A stretch of 64,000 bases of DNA from Mangifera indica (lineage: Eukaryota > Streptophyta > Magnoliopsida > Sapindales > Anacardiaceae). The stretch covers positions 9,473,820 through 9,537,819 of the forward strand of contig NC_058146.1 in the NCBI RefSeq assembly GCF_011075055.1, given 5' to 3'. A program made the position numbers and the translations under genes. Positions 1 through 10,375 of this stretch are shown one piece after another (the first letter of the stretch is position 1; every line of letters begins with the position of its first letter). The notes under the pieces are model-generated. The model ran no database searches and was not told where the DNA came from. It saw only the letters and a list, made by a program, of their open reading frames with translations.

Positions 1-839
1 GTTCTAACATCGATCTCAGGAGTCTAATGCTCATCCCACAATAATTGCAAGAAATCTAGAATGGACCACTTAAATTGATAGGGTGGCCAAATAAAAACCA
101 TCAGATGCTCAAGTAATTAAGGAAGTTCCCACTATTAAGCCTAATACACTTGTAGAATAAGTTTGTAAAATTACTTGAGTACATATGAGTGTCCCTAATT
201 TACAGCAGTAATAAGTTGTCATGGAATGAACCCATGGTATAATTGTAATTGATTTATCTCCTATAGTAATATCCCACTATGCTAATTCATCCATAAAAGA
301 GAACTAAAGAATTTTCAATTTGAAAAAAAATACTACAGTAGATGTTGTTGAATTGCCATAACTTTCTAATTCTATCCCAAAAAATTCATTATCCACTATT
401 TTCACATTTTTTATTTCAAATATCTTCAATATTCAAGAGATGAAATTTTGTTCAAAGGAGACAAATATTCACAGTCCAAGCATTCTATGCAGAAACTTTT
501 TCAGATGAGTTAAAGATACTATCCAATATGACAAATGATCATATTATTTTGCATTCATACTAATATATATCTAATTCACTAAATAAGAGGTAGTTTTGAG
601 CCCTCAAGAAGTATTTCATCATTCTATGCATATTTATGCTTAACAACTTGGGGGAACATAAGAAAGCAATGAAAATCTTTATTCCTGATATTGCTTATGA
701 TAATTAATATAAAAAGAGTGGATAATGAACTTTTAGAAATATAAATGGAAAGAAATGACACTATCACATCAGTAGTTATTGTTTTTGATGTGATCCATAG
801 AAGTCTAAGAATGTTTGATCCAATAATGGAGGACACAAG
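1..839. other. AT-rich non-coding, probably intron
   Basis: I see no coding exon, RNA gene or recognisable element here on either strand. It lies 3' (on the minus strand) of the last visible Fes1-like exon, so it is probably inside that gene's next intron; the expected armadillo-repeat exons were not found. Confidence 0.4.
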
Positions 840-1435
840 CCAAAGTCATTGAAAATGTTTAAGACACAAGCTAAAGGCAAGAGGAATGACACGGCAGCCA
901 AGGATAATGTGGCATATGACTTGGAAGCCAAAGATTATGTGGAAAATGATGTGGCACATGCTTGGTGACACGTTTACTTGACAAAACATGATGAGGTAAA
1001 TTGATTAGGTGGAAATTCATGTGGAGAAAGCAAGAGAATTCATTTGGAGTCAGTTTCCTAGTTGTTATGGAATTTTTGAGTTTTTAAAGAGTCCTAAGGT
1101 ATTTAGAAGTATTTAATGTTTAGGAAAGTTAATTTTAATTGAAGGGCTATGTCTTGGAGTACTAGTTCTATTAAGAGTTGTTTCTTAAAAGGATAATTTC
1201 CTAGCATTTTTTGTCTTCGTCAAATTAGAGTTTTCTGTTCTAATAGAGTTAGGCTTCTATTTCAATTACAAGAGTTATTAACCTATATAAAGGGTTGTAA
1301 GAAACAAATTAAGAATATGATTTGAAGAATAATTACATATAGTTTTATTTGTCTTTATTCCAATTCTTATCTAAGCAATTAATTCTTATTGATTCTTATT
1401 ACATTCAAACTTTGATTTTTGGGCACATCAGTTTT
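840..1435 (+). repeat. LTR-like segment A
   Basis: This has the look of a retrotransposon LTR: an AT-rich body, a TATA motif (CCTATATAAAGGGTT near 1282-1296) and a T-rich 3' part ending near a CACATCAG motif. It shares short blocks with the segment at 1871-2605 (repeats of TGGCAT, a TTAGTTGT-type block, the TATATAAAGGGTT box, similar downstream leader). No PBS, gag or pol lies nearby, so it could be a solo LTR or part of a non-autonomous element. The ends are not defined by a target duplication. Confidence 0.4.
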
Positions 1436-1870
1436 TTTACCCAAACTGAAAAACCATCAATCTAATATGCATGAATAGAAAACTCTTCAATTTAATTCAA
1501 ATAAATGGGAAGAGTGAAATATAATTAAGAGAAAAAATATTAGAAAAAAGTTAGGGCTTCATTCCTAACAACAGGGTATTCAGATAAATTAAAGGTATTG
1601 TTAGATCATATTTTTCAAACACTACTACTTCAAGGTTAGATACCAGAAACTACATATATTTTTGAGAACACTACAGAAAGGAGATAGAAGAGTACTGGCA
1701 CAGGTTCATTTTGTGCCTCCTCATCCTAAAGAATTTGAACTTCAAAGTGCACACAAACACTGCAAAGTAATATTTATGCCTAGGCCCAATAATAAAGAAC
1801 TTTTTAACTATTTAGACTGTTAAAGGGGCTTCATTTGCCACTCTGACATTACTAATTACTTGATGGGAGA
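1436..1870. other. spacer between LTR-like segments
   Basis: AT-rich sequence without a convincing ORF. If segments A and B are the two LTRs of one small element, this would be its internal region, but I see no PBS or polypurine tract to support that. Confidence 0.3.
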
Positions 1871-2605
1871 CCAAGGCATTTCAACTGTGGAGGAAAAATA
1901 AGACCACATTATGAAAGGAAATGAGGTCGACAGAAAATATGAGGAAAGAGAGGGGTTGGGTGGAAAAGGCGAATGAGGACATTGAAGAAACGAACCAGAG
2001 GCAAAAGAGAGGATGAGTGAATGATGTAGCAGTTAAGAATGACATGACAACATGTTTGGCATGACATGGCAAAGCAATGTGGCATGAGTTGGCATGTTTC
2101 TTAGTTGTGGGGAATTTAATTTAATTAGCTTTCCTAATGTTATTGAGTCTCTAATTTAAAGTCAATTTTCTTTTATTTTGGGTTAATTATTAAGTCTTAA
2201 AGGAATACTATTTTGATTTAGGAAATAAAAAGCTTTTTAGGCTTATTTAATTAGGAAAACTCAATTTTAATTAGAAGTCTATTAATATTACTTCCTAGAA
2301 TTATAGTTCTCTAGAATTTGAAATTAATTAATTTTCCTAATTCCAGTTAAACTATTGTTCTATTTTAATAATTTTTCTATTTTAATAGAATTAGCATTTT
2401 TATTTTAATTAGGAAAGTCACTAGCCTATATAAAGGGTTTAAGTCTTTTAGTCAATCAATTATCATATTATTAATAAAATTCAGTTTGAGTTTTTTAATA
2501 ATTGTTTTGCAATTTGCATTGAATTCTTGTTTATCTCTTTGCATCTGTTGAACAATATCAACCCTAAACGTTCTTGTGAACGACATCCCCATCAGTGTTT
2601 ATCAT
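1871..2605 (+). repeat. LTR-like segment B
   Basis: Second AT-rich LTR-like segment in the same orientation as segment A. It has repeated TGGCATG motifs near 2050-2095, a TATA box (CCTATATAAAGGGTTT near 2426-2440) and a downstream leader ending near CCCCATCAGTG. It is diverged from segment A, so they are more likely two old insertions of one family than a recent LTR pair. Both lie in the presumed intron of the Fes1-like gene, opposite to its transcription. Confidence 0.4.
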
Positions 2606-2850
2606 GTGTCATTGCTACATCCCAAAAGAAGCATAAAAACACTCGAGGTGGCAATTCAAAGAACTAAAATGTTTTACAAAGATCTTCTCACTTCCTTTGA
2701 CCAATTTTTAATTTTGAAACCATTTTTTGTTGACAACAGAAATTAAAAATGTGAAAGATCATTATCAAAAATATTAAAACGAATGCAGTAAATTATATTT
2801 TCACTGGAGTGTATATGTGCATTAAGATAAAATAGGAGAACCATACATAC

Positions 2851-3641
2851 CATTTGCGTTATCTATGGACTCCGCAAGAATCAAAAGCTCCTGCAGGGCA
2901 CGGTAGTGATCTTCCACGGACAGAGAAGAATTGTTCAAATCACCTAACGCAATTTGCATCAACTGTGAATCTGATGGCATTTTCAACTTCTCCATAAGTT
3001 CCTGTGTCAGCACTGAAACAAAAATAAAAATCCGAAACATGTGCTAAACATAGTAGAAACAGGGCATACCAAACATGTAAAATCCACTTGGAATAGCTGA
3101 AATAATTGGTGACAAACATAAATCAATAATGTTTTAGTACAAGATTAATTCTCCTTCAAATAGTCCAAAATGAATCAGCTTTAAAGAGAAAATGTTTGAC
3201 CTTTATTTCCATTTGGCGCTTCTTGAGCTCAGAAGGAGATAAACGCTGGACATCCTGCGCAGTTTCCTTCAACTTGGCTGAATCAGAATGACCTGACAAC
3301 AATTTGAAATTTAATTTAATTAGAATTAGAATTATGTTATTGGGAAAAAAAATGGAAGTAACGATTAGTTAAGTAACCGTACCTATGGCCCACTGTAACA
3401 TCCCATCAAGTGAAGAAAAACCACCGTCAAGTTGATCAGGATCTCTGACAACAGAAGCCGCCGAAGTATCATCGTTGGGTTCGGTTTTTCGCAGCAGATC
3501 CTCCCCTTCTTTGGCAGTAGACCAAAACAGACTTGACGAAAATGAGTTATTTTCACGCTCCGCCGTCGCCGCCGCTGTCAGTAAGAATATTAGACACAGA
3601 GAAAGAGAGTAACGTGAGGCTACACTCTGTCGTCCTGCCAT
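2851..3641 (-). CDS. Fes1/SIL1-type Hsp70 nucleotide exchange factor, 5' exons only
   Basis: Three exons can be read on the minus strand: 3641-3383, 3292-3201 and 3001-2851. All junctions are GT...AG, and phases fit (259, 92 and 151 nt). The start ATG at 3641 is in good context (ATGGC). The product begins with a signal peptide (hydrophobic run about residues 11-27, AAATAERE cleavage zone), then an acidic linker, then the Fes1 N-terminal domain: MLQWAIG-HSDSAKLKE, RLSPSELKKRQMEIK, ELMEKLKMPSD and ALQELLIL. Fes1/HspBP1/SIL1 proteins release ADP from Hsp70; the signal peptide points to the ER lumen and BiP as partner. The armadillo repeats that should follow are missing: the donor at 2850 has no matching exon in 1-2850, so they lie outside the window or the gene is broken. 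Identification is strong; completeness is unknown. Confidence 0.85.
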
Positions 3642-3752
3642 GGATATAATCCAGATACTATCACCGCTACACCACGCAGCTTCCCTTTATTTGGTGAATT
3701 ATGTTGCTCTTGCTTTTGGGAATTTATGAACTGTCTCTTTGATTTTTCCTTA

Positions 3753-3760
3753 ACACGTCA
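3753..3760 (-). promoter_or_regulatory. ACGT-core motif, UPRE-like
   Basis: On the minus strand this reads TGACGTGT, about 112 bp upstream of the Fes1-like ATG. It matches seven of eight positions of the UPR element TGACGTGG/A bound by ER-stress bZIP factors and could equally be a general ACGT/ABRE-type bZIP site. Regulation by ER stress would fit an ER-lumen exchange factor, but this is inference from one motif. Confidence 0.35.
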
Positions 3761-3761
3761 C

Positions 3762-4864
3762 ATCTTTCAATTACTACCGTTGGTTTTCCATCTGACGGTC
3801 CTGGATACTTGTAGCGATTATAACACTTTGATATGATAGAGTTCTAAAGTATAAAAAATAAAAGGAAACTTGCAAAATTAAAAAAAAAAAAGGTACATCC
3901 GTTGCAAATTGCACCACTCATATTTGGATTTATTTATAATTATAATTATATTTGTTGTATTTTATAATCTTAAAATTAATAAAAAAAGAAAAATTAAATT
4001 AATTAGCATAAATATTAAGGGTTTAAACAAAATTACTTCAAAAATTAAAAATTAAGTAAAAATGTCCTATTTATCTAAAATAATTAAAATGCTCTTGTAT
4101 TTAAGCATAAAATTTTTCATATCCCTATCCATTTTCCCTTGAATTCACTATTAAAATTCAGTAGAAAACCTGAGACTTCTACTGGCTCAGTGGTTGTTCA
4201 ACTTCTTCGGAAATTTTTTTACATTTTTCTTGTTTTCGAGGATGAAAATGACAAAAAATGTTAGTATATCATCTCTACTCTTATGTAAATCATTTTATTG
4301 TTAGGATTATTTGAATCAATATATTTGAATAATGCATAAAATGTAATTATTCAAATCTACTCTTATTTGAATCATTTTATTGTTAGGATTATTTTGATTT
4401 GATGAAAATTTCAAGATTTGAATGTTTAGAGTTTTGGTTTTGAATAATGCATAAAATGTATTGATTCTTATTAGTTTTGATTTATTTTTTTTAGAGCTAT
4501 TGTGTTATAGAATGTGTAGATTCGATTTTTATTGAAATTAAAGACTGAAATGATTTTTTGATCTAAAAATGGCTTAGTTTGACCAAAGATCCACCTTGGG
4601 GAAATCTTGGGATTCCCTAGGGTGAATAAAATCTCTTCCAGATTGAAACGATGCCATGTGAGAGGGAGGGAATGCAATTTTTGAAACAGTAAGGACTCGG
4701 GGGACGACGGGGGAAACCTTGAGGAGGAAAGTAAGGGGTGCTCTTGGGGACCTTGGAGAATTCGGGTGGTGGAGGAAAAATTAATATTTTGAAACTATAT
4801 GACCTGTAGGAGAATAGAAAATATATAAGGGGGAAATATGATTTTTTTAATATTTCATTGTACT
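3762..4864. other. intergenic, no gene seen
   Basis: AT-rich sequence upstream of the Fes1-like gene, with a short G-rich patch at about 4690-4790. Open frames here have no recognisable domain or codon bias. No RNA gene or transposon hallmark was recognised. Confidence 0.4.
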
Positions 4865-5460
4865 CCCTAATATATTATATACTATCAAAATAAACCCTAT
4901 ATTTTCATAACATATACAAACTTGATATTCTTAGAATATCAAAATACCTTCTCTTTGTTTGTGTATTTTATTTAACACCTTCATATTTTATCTAATTTTA
5001 AAATACCCTTATATTTATCTAACATTTATTTAACATCTTCAAATATTGTATTGTATCAAAATGTCCTTAGATTTTATCAAAATATCTTTATATATTTCTA
5101 ACATTTTGTTTAAAACTTTCTCACATTTTTTAATTTCAAAATCTCTCATATTTTTCTAACATTTTTATATAGCCCTTTATATTTATCTAATATTTTATTT
5201 AACACCCTTATATGTTGTCTTGGATCAAAATGTCCCCATATTCCTAACATTTCATTTAAAACCTTCATCCATTGTTTATCATCAAAATGCCCCCATATTT
5301 TTCTAACATTTCATTTAACTTCCTATATTTATCTAACATTTCATGTAACATTCTCATATGTTATTTTATATTGACATGCCCCTATATTTTTCTAACATTT
5401 TATTTAAAACCTTCATACATTGTTCAATATCAAAATGCCCCTATAATATACGAACTTGAT
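4865..5460. repeat. degenerate tandem repeat, about 50-60 bp unit
   Basis: A motif of the form TCTAACATTTYATTTAA followed by CATATNTTGT and ATCAAAATGYCCCCATA recurs at least seven times (for example near 5018, 5099, 5157, 5199, 5246, 5305 and 5393). Units are diverged and some are partly deleted. The only sizeable frame (5272-5484 +) is made of the repeat itself and is not a gene. Confidence 0.6.
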
Positions 5461-6649
5461 TTAATAAATAAAATTAAGTTTTGAGTTAAGATTTGTATAA
5501 ATACGTTTTTCTCATGAATTGATTTGTTTCAACTCAAATTTAATAATACAAATTTTTTTCTTTCGAACAAACTCATAGTATCAAATATTGAGTAAAAATG
5601 AAAGAGAGAGTGAAAGTTTAAATGATGTGAGAAATGTATGAGAGTGAAAGTTTATAGAGAAGTGGTAAATAGTAGTTTTGGTATTTTAAAAAAATTTTAG
5701 GGCATTTTTACTTGAGACTTTGATTAGGGCATTTTACTTAAATACATTTGGGTATAATTATTATAAAATATTTTTTATTTTATTTGTTATATTAATTGAA
5801 AATAATATTATTTTTGTTCTCAAAAAATTAATAAATAAAGATATAATTATAATAAAATTAAGATTATTATTTAATACATAAGGTAGATGTGGTAATCAGA
5901 TTATCGAAATATTTTATTATTTATAAACCTAACAAAGTAATATAAGTAATAAAAGATAAATTATTCAAGTAATATTTAATTTTCCTCAACCAAACGACCC
6001 TTTTTATCTAAAATGATTCCGCAAAATTTCAACCATAATTTATAATATTACAACTATCACAATATTGATTGCATATTTAGGAATTATGTAATGTATTATT
6101 CAAAATATGTACACAGTTAGAGTTACGACAAAGGCTAGTTATCCTCGTTAGCCCCCACTAGAGCTTTGATTTTAACTTAATTGAATTGAATATAGTAAAA
6201 AAAATGAGCTATATAAATTTTAGTGTAAAGGTGATCTTCATCATAAATTAATAAGTAGTTATCCCTTTCCCTAACTTCGCCCAAGAACCATATACAAAAT
6301 GGGAACCAACAACAACACTAAGCATACAACTAAGTAATGATTTAAAAATGTGAAATTAATTAAAATGATCAAATTCAAGGGGATTTAGAAGAAATTGATT
6401 GACTTTTTAGGGTTATACAAATAAAACAAAAATGTCTAACGTAATACCGTCACTCCTTTTATAAATCCTAATGTTTTATACAAAACATCATAAACAAACC
6501 TTATAAACTTTGAGAAGAAGGAAATTCATTAAATTCATGTATTTATACTAATATTAACTCTAAATTTTATTTATTTGATGATTGTTTATTATTTTTGGTG
6601 TGTTGAATTTATTTGACAAGCTTTGAAATGTATTTTAAAATAAAAAATG
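5461..6649. other. intergenic, no gene seen
   Basis: Very AT-rich sequence with short poly(A)/poly(T) runs. No ORF with a recognisable domain, no RNA gene and no clear transposon ends. Confidence 0.4.
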
Positions 6650-7110
6650 ATAGAAATGACTAACATGATATATTTTTAATAGAAAAACATGAGGGTAAAT
6701 TAATATTTTATGATATAGTTTTTTAAAATTATATTTTACCATGTAGGAAGGGTAAACTGATAGTTATCATTCGAGTTTTTTTTTATATTTTATTATATAG
6801 GGGTTTTTTTATATTTTACCAAGTGAGGGATAAACTAATATTATATCATGTAGGGGTTTATTGATATTTTATCATAGATAGAGTAAAATGATATTTTACA
6901 ATATTTGTATTAAATTTTTTTAGAGTATATTTATACATTTAGTTATGAAATTTCTCATTATTTTAATTACGAAATATATATAGGAAACTTTGGTATTAGC
7001 ATAAATGGATATTTTACTATAGGGGGAAACTGATATTTGACCATGTGGAGGGTAAATTAATATTTTACTATACATGTGTAAATTGATATTTTCCCACATT
7101 CATATTGATT
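6650..7110. repeat. degenerate repeat cluster (GGGTAAAYTGATATTTTA type)
   Basis: Variants of a block reading roughly AGGGTAAACTGATATTTTACCATGTAGG recur near 6694, 6754, 6830, 6868, 7026, 7050 and 7080. A longer block (TTTAGTTATGAAATTTC near 6937 and TTTAATTATGAAATTTC near 7134) also occurs twice, suggesting a duplicated unit of about 190-200 bp. Function unknown. Confidence 0.5.
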
Positions 7111-7660
7111 TTTTTAAATATTATACTTATATATTTAATTATGAAATTTCTAAAGATAGTAATATAAAGGGGTGGAAACGGAACAGAACGGGGATAAGAT
7201 ACATGTGTCCTTGTTTCTAGCCTATCCTTAATTACAAAAATATTTTTCATCATCATTCCCTTTCCTATTGTTATCGGAGAATCCACTCTCTATTAGGGTG
7301 AGGGAGAGATGGGGACCCTAAATTTGGATTGTAGTTACTATTTCTATATGGAATAGTTACATGGAAATAAAGAAAAGATTTGAACTGGGATCCCTTTTTT
7401 ATTGTGGTCAAGAAATTGATGTTATTCTTATTAATTAACTTGAGTTTGAGGAGAGAATCCATGTCAATTATGGTAATTAAGGTACACGCAGTTTCTAGCA
7501 TGCAAATCTAGTTCATATTTATGTACCACTAGAGGTTGAGATTGTTTCGAGTTATTCATTTCATTGGCTATGCTTGAACTCTCTAATATGCCTATCTCTA
7601 GAGAGAATGATAAGATTGCACAAAAATGGGGACTTTTTAATTGTATATTCAAAGAAAAGA
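7111..7660. other. intergenic, no gene seen
   Basis: Small frames on both strands show no domain. I see no support for a gene here. Confidence 0.35.
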
Positions 7661-8869
7661 AGTTGAGCCAAGGGTAGTTGAAGAGCACTTCAAGTAAGGT
7701 CTATGTCGATTATGTATTCTCTTTGAGATGCTTTTGTTCGAGTGTGAATGGTGATCTTATAATGGTCATGCGATGATGATTTTTTTCCTTTCATAAAACT
7801 ACTCTAATAAGGCTTTAATGTATAAACTGTTATATAAGCTAAAATGGTTTGTTAACTCCTCCACTAACCATTGATTATATCTTTAATGGTGGGATATATT
7901 AAAGCTCACAAAATGAAGGTCCTAACGTGATGAATTTTTGAAAACAAACATACACTATCTGTTGTCAAAATTTGTATCACCTAGAAGACTCAACATTCAA
8001 AGTTTTCAGTGGTTTATTTTGTAGTAAATCATCAAGCAATGGTGGGAGGTTAGTAATTTTATATTCTGTAAATTTGTATTTCTATCTTGCATATTTTGTG
8101 TTTGTGCATAAATAGAAACATTTTTTTATGTCCAACATTTGGTATTAGAACATCTATGACTTGTGCCTTGCTTTGTTGTTGAATTGCCCTGAATTTTATG
8201 TTTAATCAAATTTTGCTTTAGAGAGTGAAAATTTACTTTAGGCATTTTCTGCTTACAATTATTGTTTATGTGAATTTTACATGAAAATTTGGGAACTCTG
8301 ATATATGGAACATCAAAATTAGAGTTTTGTAGGCTGATTTAGGGTGTTTTCTCTATTTGGGTCTAAAACTAGATCAATCAATCCGAATCATGATCCGACT
8401 AAAGGTTAGAGATGACATTTAGATGACATGTTGGTTGCACATGGTTTTTGCAACCTACATGTCTTACTTATTTCTCTAGTGTCTTCTATATTACCTTATT
8501 CAGTAGACATGTCATCTGCATTTAGAATATGTATACAACATGTCGTTTATCTCCTATTAATAAAAAAAAGGTTTTTGTCTTTAGGTGACTTAAACTCGAT
8601 AATGAGACCTACTGACTTGGTTGTTGAACCATTAAACTAGTTTTGCTTTTTACTTCTTTTAATGATTACATTGTTTAATTATACTATTAGTTTGTTGATT
8701 GATTTATAATCAAAATTATTTTTTATAAAACTATTTTGCAATTTGCATATATGAATTGTTGTTAGACAACTCCTTAGGATACCATTGGGCTGTTTTGGTT
8801 CTTCTGTTTTCAAAATTCATCAAAATTTTATTAAAATTTTGTTTGACTAGAATAGTGTTAGAGTGTGCT
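7661..8869 (+). mobile_element. Copia element A: 5' LTR end, PBS and leader
   Basis: TTTGGTATTAGAACATC at about 8139-8155 looks like a decayed initiator-tRNA-Met primer binding site (TGGTATCAGAGC), directly after a plausible LTR end (TCCAACA). Upstream sequence from about 7850 would be the LTR; its 5' end was not located. The leader downstream holds no clear ORF. The gag fragment at 8870-9071 in the same orientation supports one element. The left boundary is a guess. Confidence 0.4.
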
Positions 8870-9071
8870 TAAGCATATCATGCAGATAAGGGATATATTG
8901 GCTCAATTAAAGGCTCTTGAGATTGAGATGTCCGAATCTTTCTTGTGCACTTCATACTGAATTCACTTTCATAGCAATATAGACCTTTCAAAATCTCTTA
9001 TAACACACATAAGGAAAAATGGTCAATTAATGAACTCCTAACCATGTGTGTACAAAAGTAAGGAAGATTAT
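8870..9071 (+). pseudogene. Copia gag (UBN2) fragment of element A
   Basis: Reading this strand with internal stops gives ILAQLKALEIEMSESFLV, then PFKISYNTHKEKW and SINELLTMCVQ, typical of the capsid-like UBN2 domain of plant Copia elements. Gag packages the element RNA into particles. At about 9072 the reading is cut by the LTR of another Copia element, so this is the broken host of a nested insertion. Only about 65 codons remain visible. Confidence 0.75.
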
Positions 9072-9463
9072 TGATAGAAATGGGTTAAAGTGCACGTATG
9101 GTTATTAAAAAATTGGCTTTTTAGGTCCCACATTGGTTAATTTATTCTCTTTGTATTTTACCAAAGGCTATAAATAGAGGCCTTGGTTTTGATTCAAAAT
9201 CATCTCAAAAACAATTGTAGTCAAACATAATTGTATTGAAAGAATCCTATTATTAGGGAACTCTAATAGTTTATTTTTCCTTTGTAACTATTTTTTGAAA
9301 ATAGTGAAAGTAGTCAGAGATACCTAAGATGTAGGTATATTTACCAAACCTTGTAAATTCTTGTGTTTTTTTCTTTTATTTTTCTGCATTTTTATTTTCT
9401 GCCTTAATTATTTCTTATATTTAATAGCATAGTAATTGTGTTTTATATTTTCGCTACATAACA
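9072..9463 (+). repeat. Copia element B, 5' LTR
   Basis: A 392-bp segment from TGATAGAAAT to GCTACATAACA, ending two bases before a PBS. It contains a TATA-like block (GGCTATAAATAGAGG near 9167-9181) consistent with the promoter of the element. The matching 3' LTR was not found, because the element is cut after its RT at about 15480. Confidence 0.7.
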
Positions 9464-9465
9464 AG

Positions 9466-9477
9466 TGGTATCAAAGC
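9466..9477 (+). other. primer binding site of Copia element B
   Basis: TGGTATCAAAGC matches 11 of 12 bases of the primer site complementary to the 3' end of initiator tRNA-Met used by most plant LTR retrotransposons. Its position just inside the LTR fixes the LTR end. Confidence 0.8.
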
Positions 9478-9730
9478 CTAAGTTTAGGATAGTGGGTAGT
9501 TATTTATATGGTTATATGCATGTTTAGGAAAATACTATCTAAGAAGGTTGGTTTTTAAGGAGGCTTTGTTCCTACCAATCTTTCCAGGGTATTTTCCTAA
9601 TGCATATATTATCATTTTTTGGCACTTACTACTAACATAGGTTATAGTAATTTTTTAGCTATTGAATATAAATTTGTGAGACTTGGTTATTTGAAAAACT
9701 ATTTACCAAGTAAATTGTAGTTAGCAAAAA

Positions 9731-10370
9731 ATGACATCGACATCAACAAAGACAATTATGACAACTGCAAAAATTGATGTGGAAAAATTTGATGGCTAAA
9801 ACAATTTTGGCTTGTGGTAATGTGAAGTGATAGACCCCTATATTAAGAAAATCTTGATATAGCTCTGGAGGAGGAAAAACCAGAGAAGATGGATGACAAA
9901 GAATAGGTGAGGATCAGCCACCAAGCTTGTGGTACAATCCATATGTGTCTTTGTAGAGAGTAGAAATATATATTCATGAAAGAGACATCTGCAAGTAAGA
10001 TGTAGAAAACATTAGAAAACAAGTATACGAAGAAGAGCAATAAGAATAGACTTTATTTGAAGAAGAGATTGTTTCGTCTTCAATTGAAACCTAGTACAAG
10101 TATAAGTGATCATATTGATATTTTTAACTAGTTAATAACTGATTTACTGAATCTGGATGAAACCTTTAAAGATGAAGATAAGGCAATACTTCTACTAAGA
10201 TCTTTTCCTAAAGAATTAGATCACCTAAGCATTACATTACTTCATGGAAAGGAGAAATTGACTAACGATGAAGTATGTGTTACTTTGAATAATAATGAAA
10301 TTCGAAAGAAAGATCGACAAGAGAATAGAAAGACAACTATTGAAACCCTTACTACAAGAGGATAAAGTCA
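9731..10370 (+). pseudogene. Copia gag of element B, first part
   Basis: Starts with ATG at 9731 and reads through an acid/threonine-rich N-terminus to a KFDG-x-NNFGLW block typical of Copia gag. Stops occur within the first 35 codons and later, so it is dead. It is split by the solo Gypsy LTR at 10376-12797 and resumes with the zinc-knuckle region at about 12803. Confidence 0.75.
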
Positions 10371-10375
10371 AAGTC

